DNA of 64,000 nt from Trifolium pratense (lineage: Eukaryota; Streptophyta; Magnoliopsida; Fabales; Fabaceae). Numbering within the stretch: position 1 is the first letter of the stretch; each line of letters begins with the position of its first letter. Made by a program: the position numbers and the translations under genes. The DNA lies in assembly GCF_020283565.1 (NCBI RefSeq), contig NC_060063.1:43732856-43796855 (forward strand). The letters are read 5' to 3'. Below the pieces are notes generated by a model. That model saw only the letters and a program-made list of their open reading frames with translations. It was not told the origin of the DNA and did no database searches. Below, piece by piece: positions 53,930 to 64,000 of this stretch.

Positions 53930-54890
53930 CTTACCAATAATAAATAATAATACTCATGTTCTGTATAGTAAATTTAATCTTGAGCTCATTTTCTTTTAGG
54001 AATGAAAGTCACACACACACTTCATCATTTCTTTTAACAGTTCATATATTAGAGTTGAATTGATGGATTCTGATGAATGCATACTTAATTGAATTGGCTG
54101 TCCTTGTAGGCCAGTCTCCTAATTGAACAGGGTGCCTGCTATATATCACGTTGTCGTTCTACTGTTTTTATCTGATTTTTGGCACCACTGATACTAATTA
54201 TGAGTCTTTTTTCAATCCAACAAACTACCAGCTTTCTTATAAGGATCTAATTCATATACAGCTTTAGTTTAAATATTTTTTACATAATAACCAATGATAA
54301 TCGTCTGATCATTAAAAATATTTTCCTTCCATAATTACTTCTAAAATCACATACGTGTAAAACTGGTTATGCAGAAAGTGTACCAAAATTAAACTTTATT
54401 TATAATGTAATTGTGCTACCAGCCTACCAGAACTCAGAAAACAAATTAAGTGTATACATAGATATGCTGACCTTTTCTTAGCAATTTGTATCGTGAATCC
54501 AAATCGATATGTTGCTCAGCAATACATCTTTACATGCAATGCTAAATTGATGATCACCTTGTATAGAAAAAAAGTTGATTAGAAACTCTTGATGATATTA
54601 AACAGTTATTAAGACAGAGAAACTGTAGTTGATACAAAAAAAAAAAAGTGTATATATGAAGCAGGATATAGTACTGTGAAAGTAACATTAACTCATATAT
54701 CTACAAAATCATCAACAAGTTATATATGGAATTTGAAGAAGATTTATTGCTACTCTCCCATACATGACTTCTCAATGAATGTATTTTGTTTAAGCGTAAA
54801 TTTAATTTTTTTTTCAAGAATTTAATTTATCGAAACTCCAATAGTTTTCCCCAATGGAAGACCCTAAAAAGCATTATGAGAATGAATAAA
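53930..54890. other. 3' flank of TNL3, copied intron piece
   Basis: 54240-54360 is a degenerate copy of TNL3 intron 3 (52495-52620: AATTCATATACA, GATCATTAAAAAT, ACTTCTAAA-TCACATA). No further gene seen. Confidence 0.55.
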
Positions 54891-55350
54891 GATTACTGCA
54901 TAACTAGTATCGTCTGTAAGCTTGCGAATAAAGATAAAGTTGTTCGATCAGAGACATCTTTCAATTTAAAAGATTGAAGGCCATTGTCTCCACAACCATC
55001 AACACGAGTATGAAAATCATCTTTAACAGTAATATAAAAAATGTCGGAAGGAAAAGTATACTTCAAAAAAGGCTCGAGAATCAAATGTTATATGATCGGT
55101 GATATCAAAATCAAGAAATTCATGTACTCCTAGAGCTAGTATAAGCAGCATTTAAGTCTAAAACCACAACATATCTATCATCTGATATATTTATTGATGT
55201 CATGTGACCGTTTCTTGCTGAAGATAACAAAGAAAAAGTCTTCAAATAATAGTAGAGTCCCCTGAACACTGTAATAAAGGGACCAGCACAACAGCTATAA
55301 TTGCAGAAACATTGCATACCCTCAACATTGCAAACCATAAGACACAACTT
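54890..55350 (-). pseudogene. Unidentified gene remnant
   Basis: Minus-strand frames read SARNGHMTSINISDDRYVVV then LDLNAAYTSSR, and after a shift FLDFDITDHITFDS and FYITVKDDFHTRVDGCGDNG. The texture is protein-like and runs across two or three frames, so it appears to be a decayed gene. I cannot name the family. Confidence 0.4.
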
Positions 55351-55489
55351 TAGATCTCAAATTACAAATACATCCAAAATGAATTCCAAATACAAACTAA
55401 AATGATGATAGTTCACCATCCTGAAATTAAATTAATCTCAAATTACAAATACATCTAAACTAAAATTCCAATTCATTTCCTTCCAACTT

Positions 55490-55730
55490 GAGGGTGGGTC
55501 ACTTTTGGATCCGGCCCTAGACTAAAATAGTATTAGTAAGAGGTTCGGTTTGGTTCACCTGTTTTTATTTTAAAATTAAAAACTGAGAACCAAACAGAAC
55601 CAATTTGGTTTTCTTCAGTTCGGTTCAGTTTTTGTTCCAAACCAAACAAAACCAGTCATTTTTAGGTTGGATTAATTTGTCGGATTGATCGGTTTTGACG
55701 GAACCGCTTACACCTAGAGCATGAATGATA
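55490..55730. repeat. GGTTCGGTTTGGTT-rich dispersed element
   Basis: Contains GTTCGGTTTGGTTCACC and inverted AACCAAACAGAACC motifs typical of plant MITEs. No clean ends found. 55730-56008 holds nothing further. Confidence 0.45.
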
Positions 55731-56008
55731 AATGGGCCGAGTACAATTATTATAAATAATTACAAATATACATTATTTACAACATAACTCGTCACTTTTC
55801 CATTACTACTGTCCCAACTTTTTCTGCATATCCTGCATTTGATGATCATAGAATATATTATGATATAACGAAAAGGGTCATGCTAACATGTGTTCTAAGG
55901 GCACATGCTAGCATTTCCTAACAAAAATCTATAGTAAATGCTGGTTGAGATAGACAATGTAAGAACTGCTCTTACCTAGCATTAATTTCACATAACTCGT
56001 CATGTGAA

Positions 56009-59000
56009 TCATCCTATTTCATCTTTATCATTATTGAAAATAGCACTATAAAATGGATATGGATTCTCAATCATCTCACTCAGTGTAAGACGTCCATCTT
56101 CGTCAATTTCTGCCTGTCACAACATTATGCAATGGTTATTAATGAAATTAATGAATGATGTTATCCAACAGAAGTCGACTCGGAGTGCTCGTTGAGCAAT
56201 CTTTGACAAAACAATCTACTTCTCATAACAATATTATGCTTAATGAGGTGTTACGCAACTGCATCTAGTTAAGAGACCCCCTAACATGTAAATCTAGCAT
56301 GAGGATATAAACCCTCCATAAACAGAAAGACTGGTCATATAGGTATCATTGTCCTAGTATTAGCCCTTTTTCTAGTCCTATGGCCTTGGTGAAGAAAAAG
56401 GATGGACGTTGGCGCTTTTTAGTAGTTTACAGAGCTTTGAAGAAAGCTACAGTTCCTGCCAAGTTTCCCAAACGGGTCACTGAGGAATTGTTGGATCAGT
56501 TATAGGTGCTTCCTATTTTTCAAGAGTTGATTTAAAAGTTGGGTATCCACCAAATCAGAATGCACGAGGAGGTGCTTCCTTTTGGACTTACAAATGCTCT
56601 TGCAACATTCCAATGTCTAATGAATTCTACACTAAATAGCAAGGCCATCGACAAACCTGTTGAAGAAAGGAAATTGTCTGCGGAACAATAACAATTTGGA
56701 GGCATTCAGAAGTTAGCAGCAGGCTGTTGCCACAGCTACTGTTCTACTAGCTATTCCCGATTTTTCCCAACCTTTCACCCTCGACTGTGATGCTTTGGAC
56801 AAAGGGATAGGTGCAGTTTTGTCCAAAAATCAGAAGCCTATAGCTTACTACGGCATGAGTTTAGCCGGTTCCTCTCTTACTAAATCAGTACAAGAGAAAG
56901 AATCAATGGCCTTAGTCTTAACCTTCCGACATAGGAGGCCATATTTGTTGGGAACGAAATTTTCGGTCACTGATTTCCCATAGACAGGAACCTAACACGG
57001 TATGTTATTTGTATCCTATTGTGCAGCTATCAATCCACATGACTGTAGTAAGAGACATTATTACTGCTCTTGCATAGATGTGTCACAGATGAAGAATAGC
57101 CCTCAGAGACATCACCAAGGTATAAAAATCTTATCAGCTTTGTCAACTAAATGACATCAACATTATTGGTTCAGATATGTTGCCTAACGAAAACATCTTG
57201 TTAATTTGTTTAAGAAATCACAAAAACACACTATAGCATATAATAAATGTGATAAATGCTCGACCATTACTAGGATGCACAGTAGAACAAGGAGATTTCA
57301 TAGCAGAGAACAACGCAGAAAGGGAATTCAAGAGATCACAAGCAAGGAGAATGGGATGTGAAGTTAGCGCCTCTTCAATGACTATATGTATCAACCAGTT
57401 CTATTCATAAAACCATTATGAATAGCAAGATTCAATTTGTTATGTTTTGTTCCAGTTTCATTTTTCTTTCACCAATTCTCATAACATAAATTACAACTCA
57501 AGCATAAATTGTTAAATGAAGATTGAAAAGAAACTAAAGTAGTGCTACCAAATACACATTGTTTAATCATTTCATTGCTATACTTTCATTCTTTAGAAAT
57601 TTGATGTTTCACACAGGCACTCGTTAAGTTACTTGTTCACATTGAAACTTCATACAGTCGCTTTCTCACTCGTACACATCTTACTGAGTGTTTAGAAGAA
57701 TGTCCATTCCTTGTCAAACATGCGTCCGTGTCAAGGTAGTAGAGATAGCTTTCACCAAGAAATGCCTCAGAACACGATTTCACAGTTAAAGCAAACACTG
57801 CTTATTTGACTGTACCTTTTGCACAGTTATCATTTTAACTTGTGACATAATTCTTTTGGTTTCTTGGGATATTCTCCCCGTGCAACTGAAGAAACTAATT
57901 CCTTCGAAGATCTGGAACACATTAAAGGGTCTTCTCTCCCAAAGAGTGAATTTCCATACTCACAGCGCCCAAGCTGCTTACAACAAAGACCACACCAACT
58001 TGGTAATTGTTACATATATTTACTATTTAGTAATTTTGTCAATTTTATACGGAATATTATATATTTCAACTAGTTTTTATGGTGCTTTTAAATCTTATGA
58101 TTCACTAACGTTTACAATTCAAAAAAATCAGCTCGCTGATATTTGATAACTAATGTCATTCGCATAGTCAAACGACTTTGCAAGAAAGACGTGGCATCAT
58201 TGTCAATAATCAGAGGGTATTTATTATATGGTTAGATTCAATACCTGTGAAATTATATCTTCTGCTTGTTGCTTTGCATAATGATGCCCAGATGGATGGA
58301 GTTTCCCAATTATAGGCAGGAGTTCAATATCTGACAAATATCTGCACAATTGAAATGAAAACCCAAAAATAAATGATAGTATATACTATTAGGAAACTAC
58401 CATATTGATTCAAAAAAAGTAGAATAATGATGGAAAAGAAAAAGGTAAATTCTAAATACCCATCTCCATCTTTGTCAAGCTGAGAAAACAACACTCTAGC
58501 TGAAGCATCCATTGAATCGTCAAAATGACGTGAATCATTGTAACTTCCTTCATCATAGTTTCGTACCAAATCAAACAGCCCGTGGAAAAATTCTTTAAAA
58601 TTGACCTTCCCATCTCTGTCCATATCTCTTTCTCTATAAAGAAATAAAATAATACATTAAGCATGAGTACACGAACAGCGATACAAATAAGCTAAATGTA
58701 TATAAACTGAAGATTACCTATTCCTTTCAGAAAAATAAGTTTAACACAATTATGATGCACAAATACCGGACACAACAAAGACAGGAAATATGCAAAATAT
58801 AGGATACTATGAGGTGTAATGTTTGGTTGGAGGCCTATAGCTAGAAGCTTAAAACTCAAACCCTTAGACTAGAGAATTTTCCAGCTCTGGTCCTCACTTT
58901 TGTTTCGAGACCAGTGCAGCAGAATTTCTCTCTTCCTCTTTCTCTTTTTCTTATGTAGTATATAGTTTTTAATTTGATTTGTTCATATAGCGTCCGATGT

Positions 59001-60985
59001 ATATAAATAACAAGCAAGATTCAAGTTACCTGACTTCAGCCTTGCACAGCCATTGTCGAAGATTGGGGTTCTTGCTGTCAGCCGGGTGAAGAAAGCTACA
59101 AGACATTGGAAAAAATGGAAAAAATAGCATAAATTAAAAGGATCGGCATTCATCACAGACAGCAGTCAGATGTGGATGTGCAGACAACTAGAAAAAAGTA
59201 ACACTAACAAACATGTAGTAGAAAAAGAAGCTCACTCATTGAACTCAGTTAAGTTTAGAAGACCATTTCCGTCTATATCCGATGCATTAAAATGCTCTTC
59301 TTTCCACCAACTCGTATCATAACCAAAAGAATCACCATCTGATGAGAGAAAGAGATAAATTGCAACATTCAATTCAATACACAGGCATCGAGATTAAAAA
59401 AATTACAAAACACAGTGTATCTCAGAGACAATGATCAGCAGCATCATATCGAAACAAAATTGCAAATGAGTTGTAGTGATCAGCATCATATCAAAACAAA
59501 ACTGCAAATCATTTGTGTTATTTGAAGAATCAAAATTAGGTAACTTTTACGACAACTTTTCAAGCGGTTAGTGAAGATCAAGTTACGTTCAATACATGAT
59601 TAATGGATATATTAGGTGTCAAAACTTATTAAACACTGATTTAACTACATAGTCCACAAATTTAGAGGTGATCAACCACACTTTTCAGATGTTAAAATCT
59701 AAATGTAATTATACACCTGAAAATTATAGCTAACCACACCCAAATTTATGGTTAATGAAATTATGTTAGTTGTGGTTAATGAGTTTCGACACCCGATATC
59801 CATTAATCCCTACTCAATGCAATTAACCACCTAGTTTTATTGTTTCTTTCACCACTTAAAACTGTCGCTAACGTTGCCCAAATTTGGCCGTGACTGAAGT
59901 TATTTTGTGTTTGTTTACACGAATGAAAATCATTTTTTTTAAATCAATATCAATTGAAACAATTTTTAGGAGAAACTATCAAAAACGGCTTATCATTTGA
60001 AAAAAATAAAAATAATTATATTTTTCTCAAATTATTATTTTTTGGAAATCTATAACAAACTTATGAAAATTTCTAAAAGTGATTATTTTGTTTATAAAAA
60101 CTGTAGCAAACCTTCAAGGACTCGTTTGTTACGGAATTATAAAAAAAAAAAAAAACATGATACCCATCACCCTATAATTAAGAGAATAATTTTTAGAGAT
60201 TTTTTAAAAAGTAGAAGTTATTATTTTTTATCTTTTTACCATGGAGCAGAGGAACGAACCCACGACCTCATACATACTACTCAAACCCCTCACCACTAGA
60301 CCAAACCTAATGACTTAGAAGTTGTTATGTTTGTTTACCATAATGACAATCACTTCCAAAAAGTGCTTAAGTTAAGTATGAAGAATGAGTTGACCGTTTT
60401 ATTTTTTAGCTTATCCAAATAAGTAAGCTTTTATGTTAATTCATAAGTTCTTACCAACAAAAATCGTACTACTTATCTTCGTTCGTAAACTAACTTAAAA
60501 ACTTATAATAATAAGTAAAAATCTATTTATTTGTATAAACTGACGGTTTTGCATAAGCTCAAAAATAAATGTACAGAAGAACATGATAGTGGAGAAAAAG
60601 TAGTAGAAAGAGAACCTGCATGATGAAACCAAGTGGAAGGAGGAGCATATTCAGAGAATGAAACGAATCCGTCGTGATTCTTATCGTGAATAACCATCTC
60701 CCTCTGGCTTCGATGCAAGAACTCCCTCTGAGCTTGTTGAAGGTTCCACTGAGTCAATTCATGGAGAGATACGAACCAATCGGTGGGATCCACATCGATT
60801 TCAGGGAAGAGACGGACGATCCTGTTGGTGAGATTGAACTTGTCATCGTAGGACTCGGCAGAGTGTGTGGAGTTTGAGCGGAGGCGGCGGTGGATGGGAC
60901 GGTGGTTGTTGTTGGATGAGCGGGAGAGAAGAAAAAATATGAATATTACTGCGATTGTGCAAACAAAAATGGAGATTCTTCCCAT
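56009..60985 (-). CDS. EF-hand calcium-binding protein, CREC/reticulocalbin-like, complete
   Basis: Six exons join in frame to 304 aa: 60985-60616, 59338-59236, 59095-59030, 58633-58460, 58341-58245 and 56113-56009. Start chosen at 60985 because the same AATGGGAAG context begins the duplicated copies. ATG 61039 upstream is also in frame. Residues 3-20 are a membrane anchor or signal, followed by a basic stretch. EF-hand loops at 101-112, 144-155, 183-194 and 233-244 have all ligands. The fifth, 272-283, starts with Glu. Multi-EF proteins with an N-terminal anchor act in the secretory pathway as low-affinity calcium buffers or chaperone helpers. Intron 5 (2.1 kb) contains Gypsy debris, and intron 1 a tRNA-derived SINE. 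Confidence 0.92.
56340..56990 (+). mobile_element. Ty3/Gypsy pol remnant in EF-hand intron 5
   Basis: [47 protein letters not shown] (reverse transcriptase with large internal deletions) then [31 protein letters not shown] and [11 protein letters not shown] (RNase H). The order is right but about half of the domain is missing and stops are frequent. Confidence 0.88.
57000..58240. other. Rest of EF-hand intron 5
   Basis: No firm feature. At 57864-58005 a plus-strand stretch reads [20 protein letters not shown] and further residues before a GTAATT that could be a donor. It may be an exon scrap of an unidentified gene. Confidence 0.35.
60180..60315 (-). mobile_element. tRNA-derived SINE-like element in EF-hand intron 1
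   Basis: On the minus strand TTTGGTCTAGTGGTGAGG gives a pol III A box (TGGTCTAGTGG) and, about 40 bases on, GGTTCGTTCC gives a B box. This is followed by an A-rich tail region. The pair in the right order and spacing indicates tRNA ancestry. It does not fold as a usable tRNA as far as I can see. Confidence 0.6.
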
Positions 60986-61188
60986 TGGCTTCGGTATAAG
61001 AATATGAATTCCAATTCTTCCAAATTTTTTAGATTCCAATTTTGTAGTATATACTCTCTCCGGGCATGTAAAATGTTGTAAGGGTAGAAAGGTAAAACAT
61101 CATTAATTATCCTTTAATTTTTTAAAAGAATCAAAAGTTTTGGAACAAAACAAAATTAAAAAAGCTAAAAGAATCGGATTTAATTAAT

Positions 61189-61839
61189 ATGCACCGACGG
61201 TGTAAAATAATTTTACACTGTCAACCAATATCAATCATGTTTTTCGTCACATACCCCGCTTCACCCCACTTTCTTGATATGACATGACTAAATAATAATT
61301 GTTAGGCATGACAATGGGGCGGGGCGGGGACGGGTTTTGCCCTCTCCAAACTCAAACCCATAAAGTTCGGGTTTCCCCAAACTCATCCCAAATTCGAGCA
61401 GGGATAAAAATGATAACCTCAAACCCATACCCAACGGGGATCGGGTATCCCCATCGAGTTTCGGGTATCATTACGCCTCTTTCCACATGAATTTAGATTA
61501 TATTTTAGTATTTTTTTATTAAAAAATATATATATGAACAAGATATTGTTTAAGCGTTTCTAATTTAAAAGAGGTGAAATCTAATTTTTAGTATAAGCGG
61601 GGCGGGTTCGGAGACGGGTTCGGGGTGGGTATCAATGTACTCATTACCTGCCCCAAACTCATCTTTTGAAATCGGAGAAAACTCAAACCCGAACTCAAAC
61701 TCAGTCAACTTGGATTTTCCCTGTCAAAGTGGATATGATTTGGGTGGGTACTCGCGGGTATGAATTTTATTTTCATGTCTAATGGTTGCTTATTGAACAA
61801 TTGTTTAAAACAATTTTATACGGTCGGTGCATATCAATT
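61189..61839. mobile_element. Nested MITEs upstream of the EF-hand gene
   Basis: Outer element: ATATGCACCGACGGTGTAAA at 61189 and its inverted partner ending CGGTCGGTGCATAT at 61839. Inner element (about 61302-61782): starts TTAGGCATGACAATGGGGC and ends TTTTCATGTCTAA (inverted), with a GGGGCGGGGACGGGTT-rich interior. The inner one sits inside the outer one. Confidence 0.65.
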
Positions 61840-61859
61840 AAACTCAAAAGAATCAAAGA

Positions 61860-62386
61860 TTTGGGATAGAGTAACTGTTATATTAAATAAATCAATTATT
61901 CATTGATGCTAAAATGTAAATTTTTGTTTTTTATATATTTGAAACGACTAATACTAATTCAATTTCAGAATTAGTCGGTCAAATTTAGATTTACTAATTT
62001 AAAGTTTGCCCCCAAGACAGAGACCCAACACTGGTTTTGATGGTGTAGGAGTACTAGTAAACCATACCTACACCCCATTTTTATAGTTTGATATATGGAG
62101 AAATTAATTTCCATTGAACATTGTACAAGTTTTTATAATTATAGTCCTTTACCTAATAAACAAAATTACATTTCTTAGAATTAGATAATATATCTGATCT
62201 ATAATTAAAGTCATATAGATTAGTTATTCAATAAATTTAAAAAATAAAAATTTACTTAAAATTAAAGTCGGATGGAGTAGGTCTCGTTTGTTTGTCATAA
62301 AATTATTAAATCCTCAACTTTTCCTCTATTGTCATCATTCATCATATTATTCAAATGAATAATCTTGATTTATTTATTTATAGTTA
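61860..62386. other. Intergenic, no gene seen
   Basis: AT-rich with no recognisable coding or structural feature. Confidence 0.6.
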
Positions 62387-62452
62387 AAGTAGAAACACAT
62401 TGGAGTTGTGCTCTTTTTTTGTAACAAAAAAAAAAAAGTAGAAACACATTGT
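62387..62452 (+). repeat. Micro-insertion with 17-bp target-site duplication
   Basis: AAAGTAGAAACACATTG at 62387-62403 and 62436-62452 flanks 32 bases reading GAGTTGTGCTCTTTTTTTGT then AAC and an A run. Confidence 0.8.
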
Positions 62453-62699
62453 ATATTGGTATCAAGACTGGATCAAGTCATGTCTTGTCAGCAAACAGAA
62501 AAAGATAAGATCTATGCAAATAATTTCTTTATCAACTTTATTTATCTTATGGCCGGATTTTGGATTAGCAAGATATTTTTCTCTAAGAATTAGAGAAAGA
62601 GTTTAAGATAATAAAAGTTGATAAAGAAATTAAATCTGTTAAATAGAGAGACAAAAACTACACTTAAGCCTAAAAAATAACCAAATGATGTGTATTTTC

Positions 62700-63271
62700 A
62701 AAGGCATTCAAATTGAAAAGCAGAAAAGAGTCATAAAAATCCAATGGCTTGATACACATCATTATCATCAACCTTGTTGAGGAATACTTGCTTATGTCTT
62801 GAGGTTATGATGATTCTACTACCTCTTCCAAACCAATCAAGTGTTTCAATTAAAATTTCTAGTTGCTCTTCATCACTAACATCGTCAAGAACAACAAGAA
62901 CCTTCAAATGTCGAAGTCTCCTCTCAATAAAATAGGGCAATCCATGTGGTCTTTCAATATTCAAATTTTCTTTTCTTAATAGAGCAGAATAAAGCTCTTT
63001 CTTTAAATGCATCCTTCCATGTCTTTCCCATTCTTTTCTAACATTAGCCTTAAAGTAACAACTGTCATATTCAGAACATAGCCTTCTATATACTTCCTCT
63101 ACAATAGTTGTTTTCCCCATACCAGCCATACCCCATATGCCAATGGCACGAACATCTTTTGAATCTGACATTAACAATGATTCCACATGTGAAATTTGAA
63201 TAGCCATCTGAAGTCCGATAAGTAATCTTTCTGAGTGAGATTTGTGCTTATGAACATGCACATATTCATTC
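62700..63271 (-). pseudogene. Truncated NB-ARC exon
   Basis: Acceptor TTCTATAG at 63272, then NEYVHVHKHKSHSER, an intact P-loop GMAGMGKTT, LKVLVVLDDV and GSRIIITSRHKQVF. A small deletion after NDVYQ shifts the frame at about 62750 and the exon breaks off near 62700. Very close to the copy at 34765-35269. No TIR exon is seen up to the window edge. Confidence 0.88.
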
Positions 63272-63367
63272 CTATAGAAGAAGAAAAAAAAGGTTATTGA
63301 TAGATTAATTAATCCTTTCAAAATTCAAATATCTTTCATTAATTTTATCATCTAGACTAGATGTAAC

Positions 63368-63895
63368 AGATATGAAGTACATACTCCGACACGGTTACCG
63401 CGTCACTATCACGGACACCGCCATATCGTTAATGTAAAAAATATATGACACTGACACCGATACATATTTATAAAATATAAGTTGAACAAGTTATTTCTTA
63501 ATAAAAAAATTAAAACAAGATACGATAGTATTTTACCTTTATTTATCTATTTACTATCGAAAAAACTAAAAATATCGTAATTAAAATGTAATGTCTTCAA
63601 TCGCTCATTGATCAATATTGTTATTTCGACACATTTTTAACTCTTGTACATATGTCTGATATGTGCCTAAGGAGAGTATAAGCAAAGAAAAAACAATTTT
63701 TTTGCGACACTTGTCGCACACGTGTTGTACGAGTGTCTTACAGGTGTCGGACACCGATTAAAGGAGTGTCAAAGTAAAGAAAAAATTGAATTTTTTGGGA
63801 CACCGGTATGAAATATCTGACACGTGTCGTACGAGCACATGTCAAGCACCGCGAGGCGACACGTCTAATCATAGAGGTGTCCATGCTTCATAACT
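63368..63895. mobile_element. Inverted-terminal element rich in GACAC/GTGTC
   Basis: Starts TATGAAGTACATACTCCGACAC and ends GTGTCCATGCTTCATA in near-inverted form. The interior has repeated CGACACGTGTCG-type motifs. No coding. Lies upstream of the NB-ARC exon fragment. Confidence 0.55.
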
Positions 63896-64000
63896 TGATA
63901 CTTATTATCCATCGGATGCTCACAATGATGAATATGCATGTATAAGATGTGTCTGATAGATAATAAGTCATTGGGCTTAAATTATTGGGCCCATTAGGTT

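Noticed and set aside
60240..60310. Possible tRNA gene
   Set aside because: A and B boxes are present but no acceptor stem pairing was seen. A SINE origin fits better.

Overview
The window looks like nuclear DNA of a legume, most plausibly a Medicago-type genome. It is AT-rich, with spliced plant genes (GT-AG introns), a cluster of TIR-NB-ARC-LRR (TNL) disease-resistance genes with the usual TNL exon layout, an Alfin-like PHD-finger gene, and dense transposon debris (Copia, Sirevirus-like, Gypsy, LINE, Helitron, hAT and Mutator MITEs). The species is inferred from style and families, not proven.

Layout. 1-2.7 kb: 5' half of an unidentified multi-exon gene (- strand). 2.9-6.9 kb: intergenic, with a retroposon-like insertion, a LINE remnant, a MITE pair and a possible small gene fragment. 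7.0-13.0 kb: TNL gene 1 (- strand, apparently intact, 1116 aa), with the 3' half of a Copia element in intron 1. 14.3-34.2 kb: a mosaic of duplicated pieces of two unrelated genes, a secretory-pathway EF-hand gene and an Alfin-like gene, in both orientations. Only one Alfin-like copy (17.6-21.2 kb) is complete. The mosaic also holds a copied TIR exon split by nested transposons, a plastid rpoB fragment, a U6 snRNA fragment and a hairpin of Alfin exons with arms of about 400 bp. 34.2-40.1 kb: rearranged TIR and NB-ARC fragments (- strand), including an LRR-less TIR-NB gene and an in-frame NB-ARC/TIR chimera. 40.6-48.1 kb: a retrotransposon and Helitron nest with a Sirevirus-like env-like ORF, an antisense ORF with its own TATA box, several polypurine tracts, Copia pol and solo LTRs. 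48.1-48.8 kb: an orphan LRR exon. 49.0-53.9 kb: TNL gene 3 (+ strand, 1061 aa), intact in frame, with MHS in place of MHD and a C-terminal membrane segment. 56.0-61.0 kb: the complete six-exon EF-hand gene (- strand), presumed parent or close sister of the fragments at 14-32 kb. 62.7-63.3 kb: another broken NB-ARC exon.

Function. TNL1 and TNL3 would be intracellular immune receptors (TIR NADase, NB-ARC switch, LRR/C-JID sensing). The EF-hand protein is a CREC/reticulocalbin-like calcium binder, probably luminal and anchored by an N-terminal membrane segment. The Alfin-like protein would read H3K4me3. I see no sign that these form one pathway. What links them is recent duplication and shuffling of the locus. 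Exon limits were set by eye from splice signals and by comparing paralogous copies within the window.
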